Shown: positions 7,730 to 17,064, numbered from the stretch's first letter. The stretch is 64,000 bases of DNA from Ktedonobacter robiniae (GCF_016587375.1 NZ_BNJG01000001.1:4484501-4548500), one strand, 5' to 3'. Notes: generated by a model from the sequence alone, not told the origin. Translations and numbers: made by a program.

Positions 7730-10012
7730 TTAGAATAAAGTTGGCATACTTACGGCAGGTGGAGCTTTGGGTGGTTGCTCGCGTGGATCACCATCGCGTG
7801 TCATCAGGTAGGGATTGAGGATGCCGTCTTCGTCGGTGGGCTTGAGTCCAGCCTCATAGATGAAGCGGGAGGCTTGGGCATCGCTACCGCGATAGCGCAA
7901 GAGAGAGGTCAGGAAGAGCAACTGTTGTGCGCGTGTGTAGGCAACGTAGGCCAGGCGGCGCTCCTCGGCGATGCCCGAGGTTTCAATCGGGCCATCCTCC
8001 GTCATGGTAAAAGAGCGCTTGTGTGGGAAGATGCTCTCCGTCATGCCCACGACAAAGACTACCGGCGCCTCCAGTCCCTTAGATTTATGCACCGTCATCA
8101 GGCTGACGCAGTCGCGCTTGTTCTTGCTGCTGTCCTCGGCCTGTTCTTTAAGCTGGGCCATGGCCTGTAAGAAGTGACGAATGGTATGGTGGCGCTGGGC
8201 GATCTCGGTGAGCTCTTCCAGCTCGTCGTAGCGCCCCTCAAGCTTGACCTCTTCGCGTGGCTTTGGTGTCTCCTCGTCTTCGTCCGCGTTCTCTTTGTGG
8301 CGGCTATCATAGTGCAGCAGATGGGTGTCGTAGGCGTATTCGCGCAGGAGCTTGATAGCCTCAGCTGGTCGATTGCGACACTTATGACTGATCCGCTGAA
8401 TCAAGCCAACGAAGTCTTTGACGCCCAGCTGGAACTCAGAGGCGATGGTATAGGCCTGCTCTTCACAGAACTGTAACAGTGGCTGTCCCCCGGCAAATGA
8501 GGAGAGTGTGCCATAGAAGGTAGGCGTAAAGCGATGCGAGATCTTTCCTGTGCGTGTAAAGTACTCCCGAGAGGGGATATTTGCCACCACGCGGAAGGCC
8601 GCGTTCTGCTCGCCGCAGTGTACGGGCGTCAAAACGTCTTCGCGTCTGTGCGGATTGGGTGTCTGACGCGAGGCGAGAAAATCCTGGTAGATGCGCGTGC
8701 CATCGACCAGGGTCAGGAAGGCCAGAACGTCACGCGTGGTTTTGCGCTTAAAGAACGAGGAGCCACCTACCGTGCGGTAGGGGACGCGGTGCCGGGCCAG
8801 GGCGATCTCCAGGTTGGCCAGGTGATGATTGGTACGCGCCAGCACGAAGATATCGCGGTAGCTGAGTTTATCCTGCTGGGTACGCCAGGTGCGTGCCAGC
8901 TCCTCAATGCGTGTCGCGACCCCGTCAGCCTCGCTCTCCTGGTCCGGGTAGGTTGTGACCAGTACCGGTGCACCACTGGGCAGCGTTGGGCGCAAGACCT
9001 TTTCGAAGCCGGGAGTAATATCATTTTTGCTGATCAGGGTGTTTGCGGCTTCGAGGATCTGTGGCGTCGAGCGATAGTTGTGCTCGATGCGATAGATCTG
9101 CCCCTTGGGATACATGCTTTTAAACGAGAGGATCGAGGCCTCGGGGCTGGCGCCACGGAATTGATAAATGGCCTGGTCCGGGTCACCAACGACGACCACG
9201 TTATGCCTGGGCGCGGCCAAGTACTGAATCAGCTTATACTGTGAGGGGCTGGTATCCTGTGTCTCGTCGATCTGGAGATACTGATAGCGATTCTGCCAGG
9301 TCTTGCGGAATTTGGGGCTGCTCTCAAGCAGCAACAGCGGAATATAGATCAGGTCTGAGAGGTCGTAGAGCTTCTCCTTCTGCTTGCTCTGCTCATAGCG
9401 CTCAAAAAACTCCTGATAGCGGGCCGCCAGTTCGGGCATGAGTCCCAGGTGGCGGCGGAAGAAGTCCTGTGATTGATCGGGCTGGATAAGCTCTTCCTTG
9501 GCCCGGTCGACTGCTGCCAGCACGTCGGTAATATTGACTTCCCAGTTCATGCCGCGTGAGCGATCGCTACGCCAGGGGCGTACAATATCTTCGGCCAGCC
9601 ATTGGCGTGGATCGCCGCTGATGAGGCGCTGGTTGAGCTCCTGTGGTTTAAGCTGGAGCTTCTCGCGTAGCATGACGTGTCCCAGACCGTGAAAGGTCAC
9701 GACGCGGAGGGCCTTGAGATCTTTGATGAGTAGGCCCCTGGCTTTCAGGCTTTTGAGGGCGCGCTTCTCCATCTCCTCTGCGGCGGCGCGGGTAAAGGTG
9801 ACACAGAGAATGGCCTCGGGGGCAACCCCGACATCGGCGATCAAGCGCACAAGGCGTTGCACGAGGATCGCGGTTTTGCCTGTGCCTGCCGCCGCGATAA
9901 AGGCCGCGGGACCATCTGTATGGGCGATGGCGGCCGCCTGTTGCGGATTGGCGACAAACTCTATCTTTGAAGCTGTTGTTTTCGCTCTGGATTGTGCTCG
10001 CTGCGTTGCCAT
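7730..10012 (-). CDS. UvrD/Rep/PcrA-type ATP-dependent DNA helicase
   Basis: Superfamily 1A 3'-5' helicase of 760 residues. Visible motifs are the Q motif (VANPQQAAAIAH), Walker A (AAAGTGKT), motif Ia (CVTFTRAAAEEMEKR), Walker B (QIDETQDTS), motif III (VVVGDPDQAIYQFRGA), motif IV (YRSTPQIL), motif V (LMTVHKSKGLEAPVVFVVGM) and motif VI (RRLAYVAYTRAQ). I start at the ATG at 10012 (MATQRAQ) because AGGAAGAG lies upstream; the frame extends to a GTG at 10060. The protein probably acts in repair or replication restart. It has an insert rich in charged residues around residues 600-640. It is monocistronic and ends next to the LysR terminator. Confidence 0.93.
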   Translation of the reverse strand: MATQRAQSRAKTTASKIEFVANPQQAAAIAHTDGPAAFIAAAGTGKTAILVQRLVRLIADVGVAPEAILCVTFTRAAAEEMEKRALKSLKARGLLIKDLKALRVVTFHGLGHVMLREKLQLKPQELNQRLISGDPRQWLAEDIVRPWRSDRSRGMNWEVNITDVLAAVDRAKEELIQPDQSQDFFRRHLGLMPELAARYQEFFERYEQSKQKEKLYDLSDLIYIPLLLLESSPKFRKTWQNRYQYLQIDETQDTSPSQYKLIQYLAAPRHNVVVVGDPDQAIYQFRGASPEASILSFKSMYPKGQIYRIEHNYRSTPQILEAANTLISKNDITPGFEKVLRPTLPSGAPVLVTTYPDQESEADGVATRIEELARTWRTQQDKLSYRDIFVLARTNHHLANLEIALARHRVPYRTVGGSSFFKRKTTRDVLAFLTLVDGTRIYQDFLASRQTPNPHRREDVLTPVHCGEQNAAFRVVANIPSREYFTRTGKISHRFTPTFYGTLSSFAGGQPLLQFCEEQAYTIASEFQLGVKDFVGLIQRISHKCRNRPAEAIKLLREYAYDTHLLHYDSRHKENADEDEETPKPREEVKLEGRYDELEELTEIAQRHHTIRHFLQAMAQLKEQAEDSSKNKRDCVSLMTVHKSKGLEAPVVFVVGMTESIFPHKRSFTMTEDGPIETSGIAEERRLAYVAYTRAQQLLFLTSLLRYRGSDAQASRFIYEAGLKPTDEDGILNPYLMTRDGDPREQPPKAPPAVSMPTLF

Positions 10013-10373
10013 CCTACAAATTTCTCTTCCTATACTTACTATCCAAGTTATCTCTGTCACGGTTTTGTACTATAGCATGCCCCGCCAGTGATGGCAACGA
10101 CGCATAGTACCGGGGGTCCCAGCAGGAAGCAGGCTCTCCGGGCCGTTTTTCAGACCCTTTTTGTAGCCCTCCGGTACGCTAACAAAAAGAGTATCGCTTG
10201 AGAAAGCGTGTTTTTGGCGGGGATGTGAGCTTTATCACTGCCCTCTTCTCTGCCTTTGACATATACTGGCTTCTAATGTCGCGTGTGCGTACTGCGTTGG
10301 TCGTACGGCCTTGTGTTCTGGCAAAAAAAGGCTACAATCAGAGAAAAGCAGTTTAATTAGGTATGTAAATTCT
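10013..10373. other. Intergenic region between divergent helicase and ECF operon
   Basis: A 361-bp spacer that must hold both promoters. It contains a small hairpin CGCTT-GAG-AAGCG followed by TGTTTTT near 10196-10215, which could be a short leader terminator for the ECF operon. I looked for cobalamin and thiamine riboswitch core motifs, as expected for a vitamin transporter, and recognised none. Confidence 0.5.
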
Positions 10374-11147
10374 ATGTTTCGAAATTTAAAAGCTATTGAA
10401 ATCGCTGAGGGCGCCCTGCTGGCTGATGTCGCGGTTATCGCGCAACTGGCTGTGACTTATCTACCCCTGGTGGGGGAGGTCTTTCGCAGCCTCATCTTTC
10501 TGGTCTTCGCCGTTCTGGTCTTGCGCCGTGGACTCTATACGGCCTGTTTTGGCCTGGGGGTCGCACTCTTCCTGATTCTGGTGTTGATGGGACCAGCGGC
10601 AATGCCGCTCATCTTCCTGGAATGTGTGGGCGGGCTTTTTTTGGGTTTTACCATGCGCCTGCGTCTCCCACACTGGCTCCTCCTCTTCATTGGCATTACT
10701 TGTGGGGCTATGGCGTTTTACGGGTTGGTCCTGCTGGTATTTGTGCTCTCGGGTCGTCCGTTGGGGACGATTACCCAGACCATTGACCAGCTTAACACTA
10801 GCATGAGCCAGCTTGTCACGCTCTTCACAAAGCGATTGGGATGGTATGCCTGGTGGCAGCATACCTGGGCTACGCGTGCACAGGCGCTTGGACTCTGGTT
10901 AAAGTCGTACTGGTGGCTGACACTCTATCTTGTAATGTGCGCGATCATGCTCCCATTTGTGACGATTGTCTATACCTCTATCAACTTGTTTGTACGCCTG
11001 CTTGGCTATGATGTGCGTCCGTTCCCTGGACCACGGATTGAGCGTTTTGTGCGCAGGCTCCTTATGGGGACCTTTAAGCTTGTGCGTGAGATGCTCTTAC
11101 GTTTGCACAGCTGGAGAAGGCAGGAAAAGAGAGGAGAGGCCGCGTGA
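10374..11147 (+). CDS. DUF2232/YybS-like membrane protein, putative ECF substrate-binding subunit
   Basis: 257 residues with about six to seven hydrophobic segments (residues 15-35, 40-60, 65-85, 88-110, 115-140 and 185-210). The N-terminus (IAEGALLADVAVI) resembles the start of ECF S components and of DUF2232 proteins. It is the first gene of a four-gene operon with two EcfA ATPases and EcfT, so the natural guess is that it captures the small molecule to be imported. The ligand is unknown. The ATG at 10374 lacks a clear ribosome site. The last bases overlap the next gene's GTG by 4 bp, so the genes are translationally coupled. Confidence 0.72.
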   Translation: MFRNLKAIEIAEGALLADVAVIAQLAVTYLPLVGEVFRSLIFLVFAVLVLRRGLYTACFGLGVALFLILVLMGPAAMPLIFLECVGGLFLGFTMRLRLPHWLLLFIGITCGAMAFYGLVLLVFVLSGRPLGTITQTIDQLNTSMSQLVTLFTKRLGWYAWWQHTWATRAQALGLWLKSYWWLTLYLVMCAIMLPFVTIVYTSINLFVRLLGYDVRPFPGPRIERFVRRLLMGTFKLVREMLLRLHSWRRQEKRGEAA

Positions 11148-11998
11148 GAGAACAGGTACCATTTATTGACTTGCAGGGTATTTGTTATGCTTATCCAGTT
11201 TCTGGTGAGGCAGAAACTACAGCCTCCCTCGCGCTCAATGAGGTCTCGTTGCAGATTGACCGTGGCGAATACGTCGTGCTCCTGGGCCATAATGGGAGCG
11301 GCAAGTCAACCCTGGCACGCCATTGTAACGCCCTGCTCTTGCCTGATGCCGGGCGTGTACTGGTGAATGGTATTGATACGCGTGATGAGGGGAAGCGGCG
11401 CTATGTGCGTGATAGCGTGGGCATGATCTTTCAGCATCCCGATAATCAGATCATCGCCACCATTGTGGAGGATGATGTGGCCTGGTCTCTCTCTGTGCGT
11501 GGTTTCTCGCGCCAGGAGATTCGAGAGCGCGTCTCTCAGGCACTTGAGGCCGTTGGCATCGCGCATTTGCGCCATTCACCTCCGCATAAGCTCTCCGGAG
11601 GGCAGCGTCAGCGCCTGGCAATCGCTGGAGTGCTGGCGCTTCGCCCACAGTGTATCATTGCCGACGAGGCGACATCCATGCTTGATCCGCTCTCCCGCCG
11701 CGAGATTACCCGCCTGTTGCATCAGCTTCAGCAAGCGTATGGTCTCGCTGTGATCCAGGTGACACACCTGCTGGAGGAGGCTGTACTGGCTGAGCGCGTG
11801 GTGGTAATGGAACAGGGCCGTATCGTGCATGAGGGGCAGCCCGTTGAGATCTTTCGTGACCTGGAGCATTTGCGGCGTTTGAAGCTGGCTATTCCTGAGC
11901 CGCTAGAACTGGCGCAGCGCCTGCGGTTGAGCGGTTTCTCTATCGCGCCCGAGGCCTTGACGCTGGAGACCATTGCGCGGGAGGTGGCACGTGCCTGA
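11144..11998 (+). CDS. ecfA1: ECF transporter ATPase EcfA1
   Basis: 284-residue ATPase of the energy-coupling factor module (CbiO family). Walker A is GHNGSGKST, the Q-loop region reads VGMIFQHPDNQIIATIVEDDVAW (diagnostic for EcfA/CbiO), the signature is LSGGQRQR, and Walker B reads CIIADEATSMLDP. The Walker B has Ala-Asp-Glu-Ala in place of LDEPT, which is common in EcfA1. It starts at a GTG overlapping the upstream gene. With EcfA2 and EcfT it powers uptake through the S component. Confidence 0.93.
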   Translation: MREQVPFIDLQGICYAYPVSGEAETTASLALNEVSLQIDRGEYVVLLGHNGSGKSTLARHCNALLLPDAGRVLVNGIDTRDEGKRRYVRDSVGMIFQHPDNQIIATIVEDDVAWSLSVRGFSRQEIRERVSQALEAVGIAHLRHSPPHKLSGGQRQRLAIAGVLALRPQCIIADEATSMLDPLSRREITRLLHQLQQAYGLAVIQVTHLLEEAVLAERVVVMEQGRIVHEGQPVEIFRDLEHLRRLKLAIPEPLELAQRLRLSGFSIAPEALTLETIAREVARA

Positions 11999-12863
11999 GC
12001 CGATTATTCGCGTACGTCAGTTGAAGCATATCTATCAAGCTGGCTCCCAGCCAAAGGTGGCGCTTGACGAGGTGAGCCTGGAGATTGCTCGTGGGAGCTG
12101 TACCGCCATCATTGGCGTCACGGGCTCTGGGAAGAGCACGCTTATCCAGCACTTTAATGGTCTGCTCTTTCCCTCTGCGGGCGAGGTCATCGTGGATGGC
12201 GTGAAGGTGATTGCGCGGGGCGTCGACCTGCGTTTACTGCGACAGCGGGTGGGGATGCTCTTTCAGTTTCCGGAGATGCAGCTTTTTGAGAAAACCCTCT
12301 TCGACGATGTAGCCTTTGGCCCAAGGCGGATGAAATTGCCATCCGCTGAGATAGAGGTGCGGGTGAACACGGCGCTTGAGAGCGTCGGACTCGCGCCCCA
12401 ACGCTACGCGAAACGTTCGCCTTTTGAGCTGAGTGGTGGTCAGCGGCGGCGTGCTGCCCTGGCTGGCGTCCTCGCGATGCAGCCCACAGTCTTGATTCTG
12501 GATGAGCCAACAGTAGGCCTGGATGCCGAAGCTCGTACCGAGTTCTATACCTATCTGCGCGAGGCTTCGTTGGAGCGAGGCATAACCATTATTCTGGTTT
12601 CACATGATATGACTGAGGTCGCGGCCCTGGCGGATAATCTGTTGGTCCTCCACCAGGGGAGACTGGTCGCCCAGGGAACTCCGCGTACAATCTTTGCCCA
12701 GGCGGATCAACTTATAGGTTGGGGGCTGGCACCACCGCCGCTACACGAGCTCTTTGTCTTGCTGCGGCAGCAGGGGGTTCCGCTTCCCGTTGATGTTTAT
12801 TCGCTCGAAGAGGCTTTTGCCTGGCTCGCTACACATAGCAAGCTCTCCCGCTCATCGTCGTAG
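11991..12863 (+). CDS. ecfA2: ECF transporter ATPase EcfA2
   Basis: 290 residues from the GTG at 11991, which overlaps the end of ecfA1 by 8 bp and has GGGAGG as ribosome site. Walker A is GVTGSGKST, the Q-loop region is VGMLFQFPEMQLFEKTLFDDVAFGP, the signature is LSGGQRRR and Walker B is VLILDEPTVGLD. This is the second, canonical ATPase of the ECF heterodimer. A C-terminal stretch after residue 240 is typical of EcfA2. Confidence 0.93.
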   Translation: MPEPIIRVRQLKHIYQAGSQPKVALDEVSLEIARGSCTAIIGVTGSGKSTLIQHFNGLLFPSAGEVIVDGVKVIARGVDLRLLRQRVGMLFQFPEMQLFEKTLFDDVAFGPRRMKLPSAEIEVRVNTALESVGLAPQRYAKRSPFELSGGQRRRAALAGVLAMQPTVLILDEPTVGLDAEARTEFYTYLREASLERGITIILVSHDMTEVAALADNLLVLHQGRLVAQGTPRTIFAQADQLIGWGLAPPPLHELFVLLRQQGVPLPVDVYSLEEAFAWLATHSKLSRSSS

Positions 12864-12900
12864 TCGCCTCCAGGCGGGAGGCCCATGAGAGAAGAAAGAG

Positions 12901-13941
12901 ATGATGCTACAAAATTTGCCGATTGGCGTCTATTATCCTGGTCAAAGCTTCCTCCATCATTTGCGAGGGCGTACCAAGCTAGTGCTGCTCTTCTGGTGTG
13001 CGATCTGGCTGTATATCGCGGAGACGCGTACATGGCATTTTGCGCCTTATATCGTGGGTATCATCCTGCTAGCTGCGACCATTTCCGCTTCAGGCATCGT
13101 GCCGCGCGTGCTCTGGTTGCGCATGCGCTTTCTCCTGCTGTTGTCCTTGCTCGGCTCGCTTACGCTGCCCTTTGCCACCGTTGTGCCCAAGGATGATCAA
13201 GCGCTCTCCATATTGGGTCCCTGGCCTGTTTCTTATAGTATTGCCCTGAACGGACTACTGGCCATCCTTGGCGTTTCTCTAGTCGTGGTGGCCTCTCAGT
13301 TTCTCCGCCTGTCTGCGGTACAGGCCTTCTGGCGGCGTCCATGGGTGAGGCGACTCCGTTTTCTTGCCTGGGTTCTGTTGCTTGGCTCTTTTGTGGGTAT
13401 CTGGCTGCTTACTGGTAGCGCCGGAACCCAGATGTTGGCGCTTGGGCCTGTGTTTGTGACGCGTCTGGGCGTCTGGTATGTCTTTGAGGTGGAGGGGCTA
13501 TTGTTGCTCTATGCCTTTTCGCTGCTAATTATGCTCACGACCTCGCCGGTCATACTCGTTGAGAGCGTTACTAGCTTGATGGCCCCCTTGCGCCTGGTAC
13601 GCTTCCCCGTTGATGATTTTGCCTTGATGCTGCTGATCGCGTTGCGTTTTATCCCGACACTCTTGGAGGAGATTGAGCAACTTAGTAAGGCACAGCAGGC
13701 TCGTGGAGCATCACTGGCTGATGGAACCCTGGCCGAGCGCTTTCAGGGCTTTATCATGCTGGTCATTCCCCTGATGCGAGGGATATTTCAGCGCGCCAAT
13801 GATCTCTCTACAGCGCTTGAGGCACGAGGATATGCCGTCGATGGCAAGCCGACCATGTTACACGAGACTGGACTGCGAGGAATGGATTATGTGACGCTTG
13901 TCGTTGTCCTGGCCCTGACCATTAGCTCGCTGCTGTTGTAG
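12901..13941 (+). CDS. ecfT: ECF transporter transmembrane scaffold EcfT
   Basis: 346-residue membrane protein with about six to eight hydrophobic segments. The two Ala-Arg-Gly coupling motifs that bind the EcfA pair are visible as QQARGASL and LEARGYAV. The N-terminal PGQSFLHHLRGRTKLVLLF matches the EcfT start. It is longer than the usual 260-270 residues because of an insert around residues 140-200 (WRRPWVRRLRFLAWVLL...). It is the last gene of the ECF operon. Confidence 0.92.
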   Translation: MMLQNLPIGVYYPGQSFLHHLRGRTKLVLLFWCAIWLYIAETRTWHFAPYIVGIILLAATISASGIVPRVLWLRMRFLLLLSLLGSLTLPFATVVPKDDQALSILGPWPVSYSIALNGLLAILGVSLVVVASQFLRLSAVQAFWRRPWVRRLRFLAWVLLLGSFVGIWLLTGSAGTQMLALGPVFVTRLGVWYVFEVEGLLLLYAFSLLIMLTTSPVILVESVTSLMAPLRLVRFPVDDFALMLLIALRFIPTLLEEIEQLSKAQQARGASLADGTLAERFQGFIMLVIPLMRGIFQRANDLSTALEARGYAVDGKPTMLHETGLRGMDYVTLVVVLALTISSLLL

Positions 13942-14475
13942 GTAGAGCGTGCAGAGTAAGAGGTATGCTCTCTGTTCGTTCAAGACAGCCACTGCCTACA
14001 GTTCTCCTGCCGGATTTGTGCATGTCGTTTTCTCAACCTGGAGCATTATATTTCAATGAATCTCAATCGTATCTTAACAAGTCGATAACCCGTTCTTCTA
14101 CTCTATCGGCTACTATATGCCCTGGGGAACGAAATCGACTACATGCTCTATATATGCGTTATATGTAGTGCTTGTAGAAACGAAAGATTGTCCGAGTTAA
14201 GTACCGCTTATCTGTGCATCCTGCGTATAGGACCATCCATAAGCGATTGCTCCTCACTTTCATATGCCGGGATGAAAACGTCAAATAGGGTTGTAATTCT
14301 ATTTGCGTTTGAGTGAATGGTACTGGTGAGCTGTCTTGGGGGAGAAAGCTCACCAATGACTCGGCATCTGGGTCCCTGTTGGGGGCAATAGGAGAGAGTT
14401 GCGAAATGACTCTCTCCTATTGTGTTTTTGGAGAAAAATTTCCTATAGCATTCGCTTGAGAGCCTGCTTCTCTCG
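13942..14475. other. Intergenic region after the ECF operon
   Basis: 534 bp between convergent genes with no convincing coding sequence. The first 380 bp are AT-richer than the flanks and nothing stands out. The right part has two hairpins: TGGTGAGCT/AGCTCACCA (14324-14332 with 14347-14355), and the stronger one described separately at 14386-14422. Confidence 0.5.
14386..14422 (+). terminator. Hairpin terminator, 14-bp perfect stem
   Basis: CAATAGGAGAGAGT pairs with ACTCTCTCCTATTG around a 9-nt loop and is followed by TGTTTTTG on the plus strand. It lies between the ECF operon and the convergent response regulator gene. The T-run favours termination of rightward transcripts. Confidence 0.8.
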
Positions 14476-15186
14476 CTAGATTTGAGGCGAGATCAGACCA
14501 TAGTGTAGGGCAAAGCGCACCAGTTGGGTAATATCGTGCAACCCCAGTTTCTCCATCATATTTGAGCGATGGGCCTGCACTGTTTTGATGCTAATGACCA
14601 GCTTATCCGCGATCTCTTGATTGGTAGAGCCCTCGGCAACCAGCTTCAAGACCTCCATCTCACGCGCGGTGAGCGTTTGTAAGGCTTTGTCTAGCTTGGC
14701 CCTTTGGGGAGGGAGTGAGCCAGGTTGCTCAGGCGGATTCTGTGGCGCGACATAGGCGCGAATCAAGGCTTTGGCCAGGCCAGGGTAGAGGAAGGCCCCA
14801 CCTTGCGCAATAGTACGTACCGCGTTGCACAGTTCCGTGGGCACCGCTTTCTTGACAATGTAGCCTGCGGCCCCTTTTTTGAGCGATTGGAGAAAATATT
14901 CTTCACTCTCGTGCATAGTGAGCATAAGCACCTGCGTGCCAGGGGCCAGGGCGCGAATACGCTCGCAGGCCTCCAGTCCGTCGAGCTGTGCCATACTAAT
15001 ATCCATGACGACGATATCGGGCCGTTGCTCCTGAACGAGTTTGATTGCCTCCAGTCCATTACGGGCCTCGCCCACGACTCGCATATCAGCCTGGGCTTGT
15101 AGGAGGAGCGTTAAGCCCTGGCGTAAGATGTCGTGGTCATCGGCCAGGACAATACGCGTGATTCGTGCTGGATTGCTCTGGGTCAT
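14476..15186 (-). CDS. NarL/LuxR-family response regulator
   Basis: 236 residues. The receiver domain (10-130) has the acidic pair LADDHD, the phospho-acceptor in IVVMDISMAQLDGLE and Lys in GYIVKKAVP. The LuxR-type helix-turn-helix is TLTAREMEVLKLVAEGSTNQEIADKLVISIKTVQAHRSNMMEKL. I start at the ATG at 15186 (MTQSNPAR), preceded by AGAAAGGA. It overlaps the 3' end of the upstream kinase gene by 50 bp, so the two are one transcription unit and clearly partners. Confidence 0.93.
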   Translation of the reverse strand: MTQSNPARITRIVLADDHDILRQGLTLLLQAQADMRVVGEARNGLEAIKLVQEQRPDIVVMDISMAQLDGLEACERIRALAPGTQVLMLTMHESEEYFLQSLKKGAAGYIVKKAVPTELCNAVRTIAQGGAFLYPGLAKALIRAYVAPQNPPEQPGSLPPQRAKLDKALQTLTAREMEVLKLVAEGSTNQEIADKLVISIKTVQAHRSNMMEKLGLHDITQLVRFALHYGLISPQI

Positions 15187-16267
15187 AGCTTTTTCCTTTC
15201 TCCAGAATCTGTGGGGATGTCGCCTGTGCTGGCAGGGGGAGGCAGACATCGATATGGGTGCCCTGTTCTGGCTGTGAGCGCAGGGTCAGCGTTCCCTGGA
15301 GTAACGAGGCCCGTTCACGCATGCCAACGACTCCCGAACCTGCATGTGCTCTGGCGGGATCATAGCCGCAGCCTTGATCGCTAATCTGGAGCAAGAGATG
15401 TTGCTCGGTCTGGCGCAGTGTAATCCTGGCCTTCTGTACCTGGGCATGGCGTGCCACATTGGTCAGGCTCTCCTGGGCGATGCGAAAGAGCGTCGTCTCG
15501 TAAAGTGGTGGCAGCGCATGAACCTCTTCGCTTATGCCCTCAAGTGTCAACCCAACCTCCAATTGGAGCCGTTGCGTGCTATCTTCAACTAGCCAGCGAA
15601 AGGCGGCTGCCAGCCCCAGGTCGTCCAGGACGCTGGGGCGGAGCTGTTGTGCCAGGACGCGTACTCCCTCAAGGGTCTGTTGTGTGAGCTGGTTTAGGTG
15701 TTGTAGACCTTGCTCAAGCTGCTGCCGGGTCGCGGAGCGCATCTCCTGTTCGGGTAGGAGCTGAAGCTGCTGGCGCAGTAGCTCATTATGAATAAGGAGC
15801 GCGGTAAGATTCTGCCCCGCCTCATCGTGCAGCTCCAGGGCGATGCGCCGGCGCTCATTCTCCTGAGTCTGGAGAATAAGGCGCGTTTGCTCTTGCCGTG
15901 TATGTTCCAGGCGATCAAGCATGGTATTAAAAGAGCGCGCTAGCTCGCCAATTTCGGTGTCTACATGCCTATCGAGAGGCGCGCGTAGCTGAGTCTCTCC
16001 TGTACTGATCTGGCGTATGGTCGCGAGCAGGCTAAAGAGGGGGCGGAAACTGAGGCGGAGGAGGATGAAGTTGATCACCACAGTTGTCAGGGTCGCCACG
16101 ACGATAAAAGCAGTGTCTAGCAGGTAATGCGCGGATTCAAGGTTATGGCTGGTAACCCAGAAGCCGACTTGGGCCTCGCCCAGGAGCATGAGGGTGTTGG
16201 CGAGAATGACTTTCTCGAAAAGTGAGAGTCGCCAACGTCGAACCTGCCGCACGAGAAAATGAATCAC
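15137..16267 (-). CDS. NarL-type sensor histidine kinase
   Basis: 376 residues. Two membrane segments (about 18-40 and 50-75) enclose almost no extracellular loop, so it probably senses within the membrane or through a partner. A HAMP domain follows (FRPLFSLLATIRQISTGETQL), then a HisKA_3 dimerisation domain with the phospho-accepting His in ERRRIALELHDEAGQNL. A HATPase domain ends the protein (RIAQESLTNVARHAQ, DQGCGYDP, GSGVVGMRERASLLQG). It is co-transcribed with the response regulator and follows a YtkA-like gene on the same strand, which could be its accessory protein. Confidence 0.92.
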   Translation of the reverse strand: MIHFLVRQVRRWRLSLFEKVILANTLMLLGEAQVGFWVTSHNLESAHYLLDTAFIVVATLTTVVINFILLRLSFRPLFSLLATIRQISTGETQLRAPLDRHVDTEIGELARSFNTMLDRLEHTRQEQTRLILQTQENERRRIALELHDEAGQNLTALLIHNELLRQQLQLLPEQEMRSATRQQLEQGLQHLNQLTQQTLEGVRVLAQQLRPSVLDDLGLAAAFRWLVEDSTQRLQLEVGLTLEGISEEVHALPPLYETTLFRIAQESLTNVARHAQVQKARITLRQTEQHLLLQISDQGCGYDPARAHAGSGVVGMRERASLLQGTLTLRSQPEQGTHIDVCLPLPAQATSPQILEKGKSYDPEQSSTNHAYCPGR

Positions 16268-16323
16268 TGTCTGCTCGCTTCACATAGTATACTTTGGTGT
16301 TTGATGCTACATTTTGCCATAGT

Positions 16324-16791
16324 CTAGCATAGATTGATAGACTCGACTATGTTCTGACCTGTTGAGGAGGGGGATAGAGAGCTTATTGATGAGGTCTGCG
16401 TGTCTTTTGCGACTTTGACATGCAGTACATAGGTAAGGGGGGCGAACCCATCGGCCTGTGTCTGAAAGGTGATCTCCCAGGTCCCCGCCATCGTCAGGTA
16501 CATATGTATCGTATACTGGCCCGAACCCAATGGCGCGACGTGTGAACTGACGGGTTCCATCTGCATATCGGGCATCTGGGCGCTGGGTGTTACCTGCGCC
16601 TGGTTAATTGGCAGCCCCTGAGTATCTGTGAGATGAAGATGAATAAGTGCCGCATGGTTAGCGACCAGGCTCTCCTCACTAATCTGTACCTGGAGTTTGG
16701 CTGGAATAATCGCGGGTCGAAGTAGCGCCACACTCAAGACGCCTACACAGGCGAGAGCCAGGCAAAGCCAGAAGAATGGTCGTACACACAT
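16324..16791 (-). CDS. Membrane-anchored YtkA/FixH-like protein
   Basis: 155 residues with an N-terminal signal anchor (FFWLCLALACVGVLSVALL) and a beta-sandwich segment that includes a Met/Pro-rich patch (QMPDMQMEPV), then GSGQYTIHMYLTMAGTWEITF. This is the pattern of the YtkA-like/FixH family, often tied to copper or respiratory complexes. The Met-rich patch could bind copper, but that is inference. It lies 57 bp upstream of the kinase gene on the same strand, so it may belong to the same operon. The ATG has AAGGA ten bases upstream. Confidence 0.7.
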   Translation of the reverse strand: MCVRPFFWLCLALACVGVLSVALLRPAIIPAKLQVQISEESLVANHAALIHLHLTDTQGLPINQAQVTPSAQMPDMQMEPVSSHVAPLGSGQYTIHMYLTMAGTWEITFQTQADGFAPLTYVLHVKVAKDTQTSSISSLSPSSTGQNIVESINLC

Positions 16792-16912
16792 TTGCTAGAG
16801 ATCCTTATCACTGTAGAGAAAATGAACGTTTGCCGTCTTTACTATCTATAACATAGAGATCTGTCCCTGTCTATTGGAGCAAGTCCCTATTTTTGCCCTG
16901 TTCTGCCCTACA

Positions 16913-16979
16913 TTAGGCTGGAAGTGTGGTATGTGTTGGTAGCCGCAGGCTACCAACACATACCACACTTCCAGCCTAA
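16913..16979. repeat. Perfect palindrome, 32-bp arms with 3-nt loop
   Basis: The left arm 16913-16944 (starting TTAGGCTGGAAGTGTGG) is exactly complementary to 16948-16979 around the loop GCA. It resembles the long terminators elsewhere in the window, but lies in a divergent intergenic region and has no T-run. It could end an unannotated small RNA or act as a DNA cruciform or binding site. Confidence 0.85.
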
Positions 16980-17026
16980 AGAGAGCGCCGCAGGCACGAG
17001 GTTGTGAGTTCCCAATGAGCGCAAGA

Positions 17027-17064
17027 CTAGACTATTGCAGCTAATATACAGTGCAATAGTCTAG
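17027..17064 (+). repeat. Hairpin, 13-bp perfect stem
   Basis: CTAGACTATTGCA (17027-17039) pairs with TGCAATAGTCTAG (17052-17064) around a 12-nt loop, 47 bp downstream of the longer palindrome. CCTTTA follows. The role is unknown. Confidence 0.6.

Noticed and set aside
10013..10373. A riboswitch before the ECF transporter operon.
   Set aside because: I looked for cobalamin, thiamine and related core motifs and found none; only a small hairpin is present.
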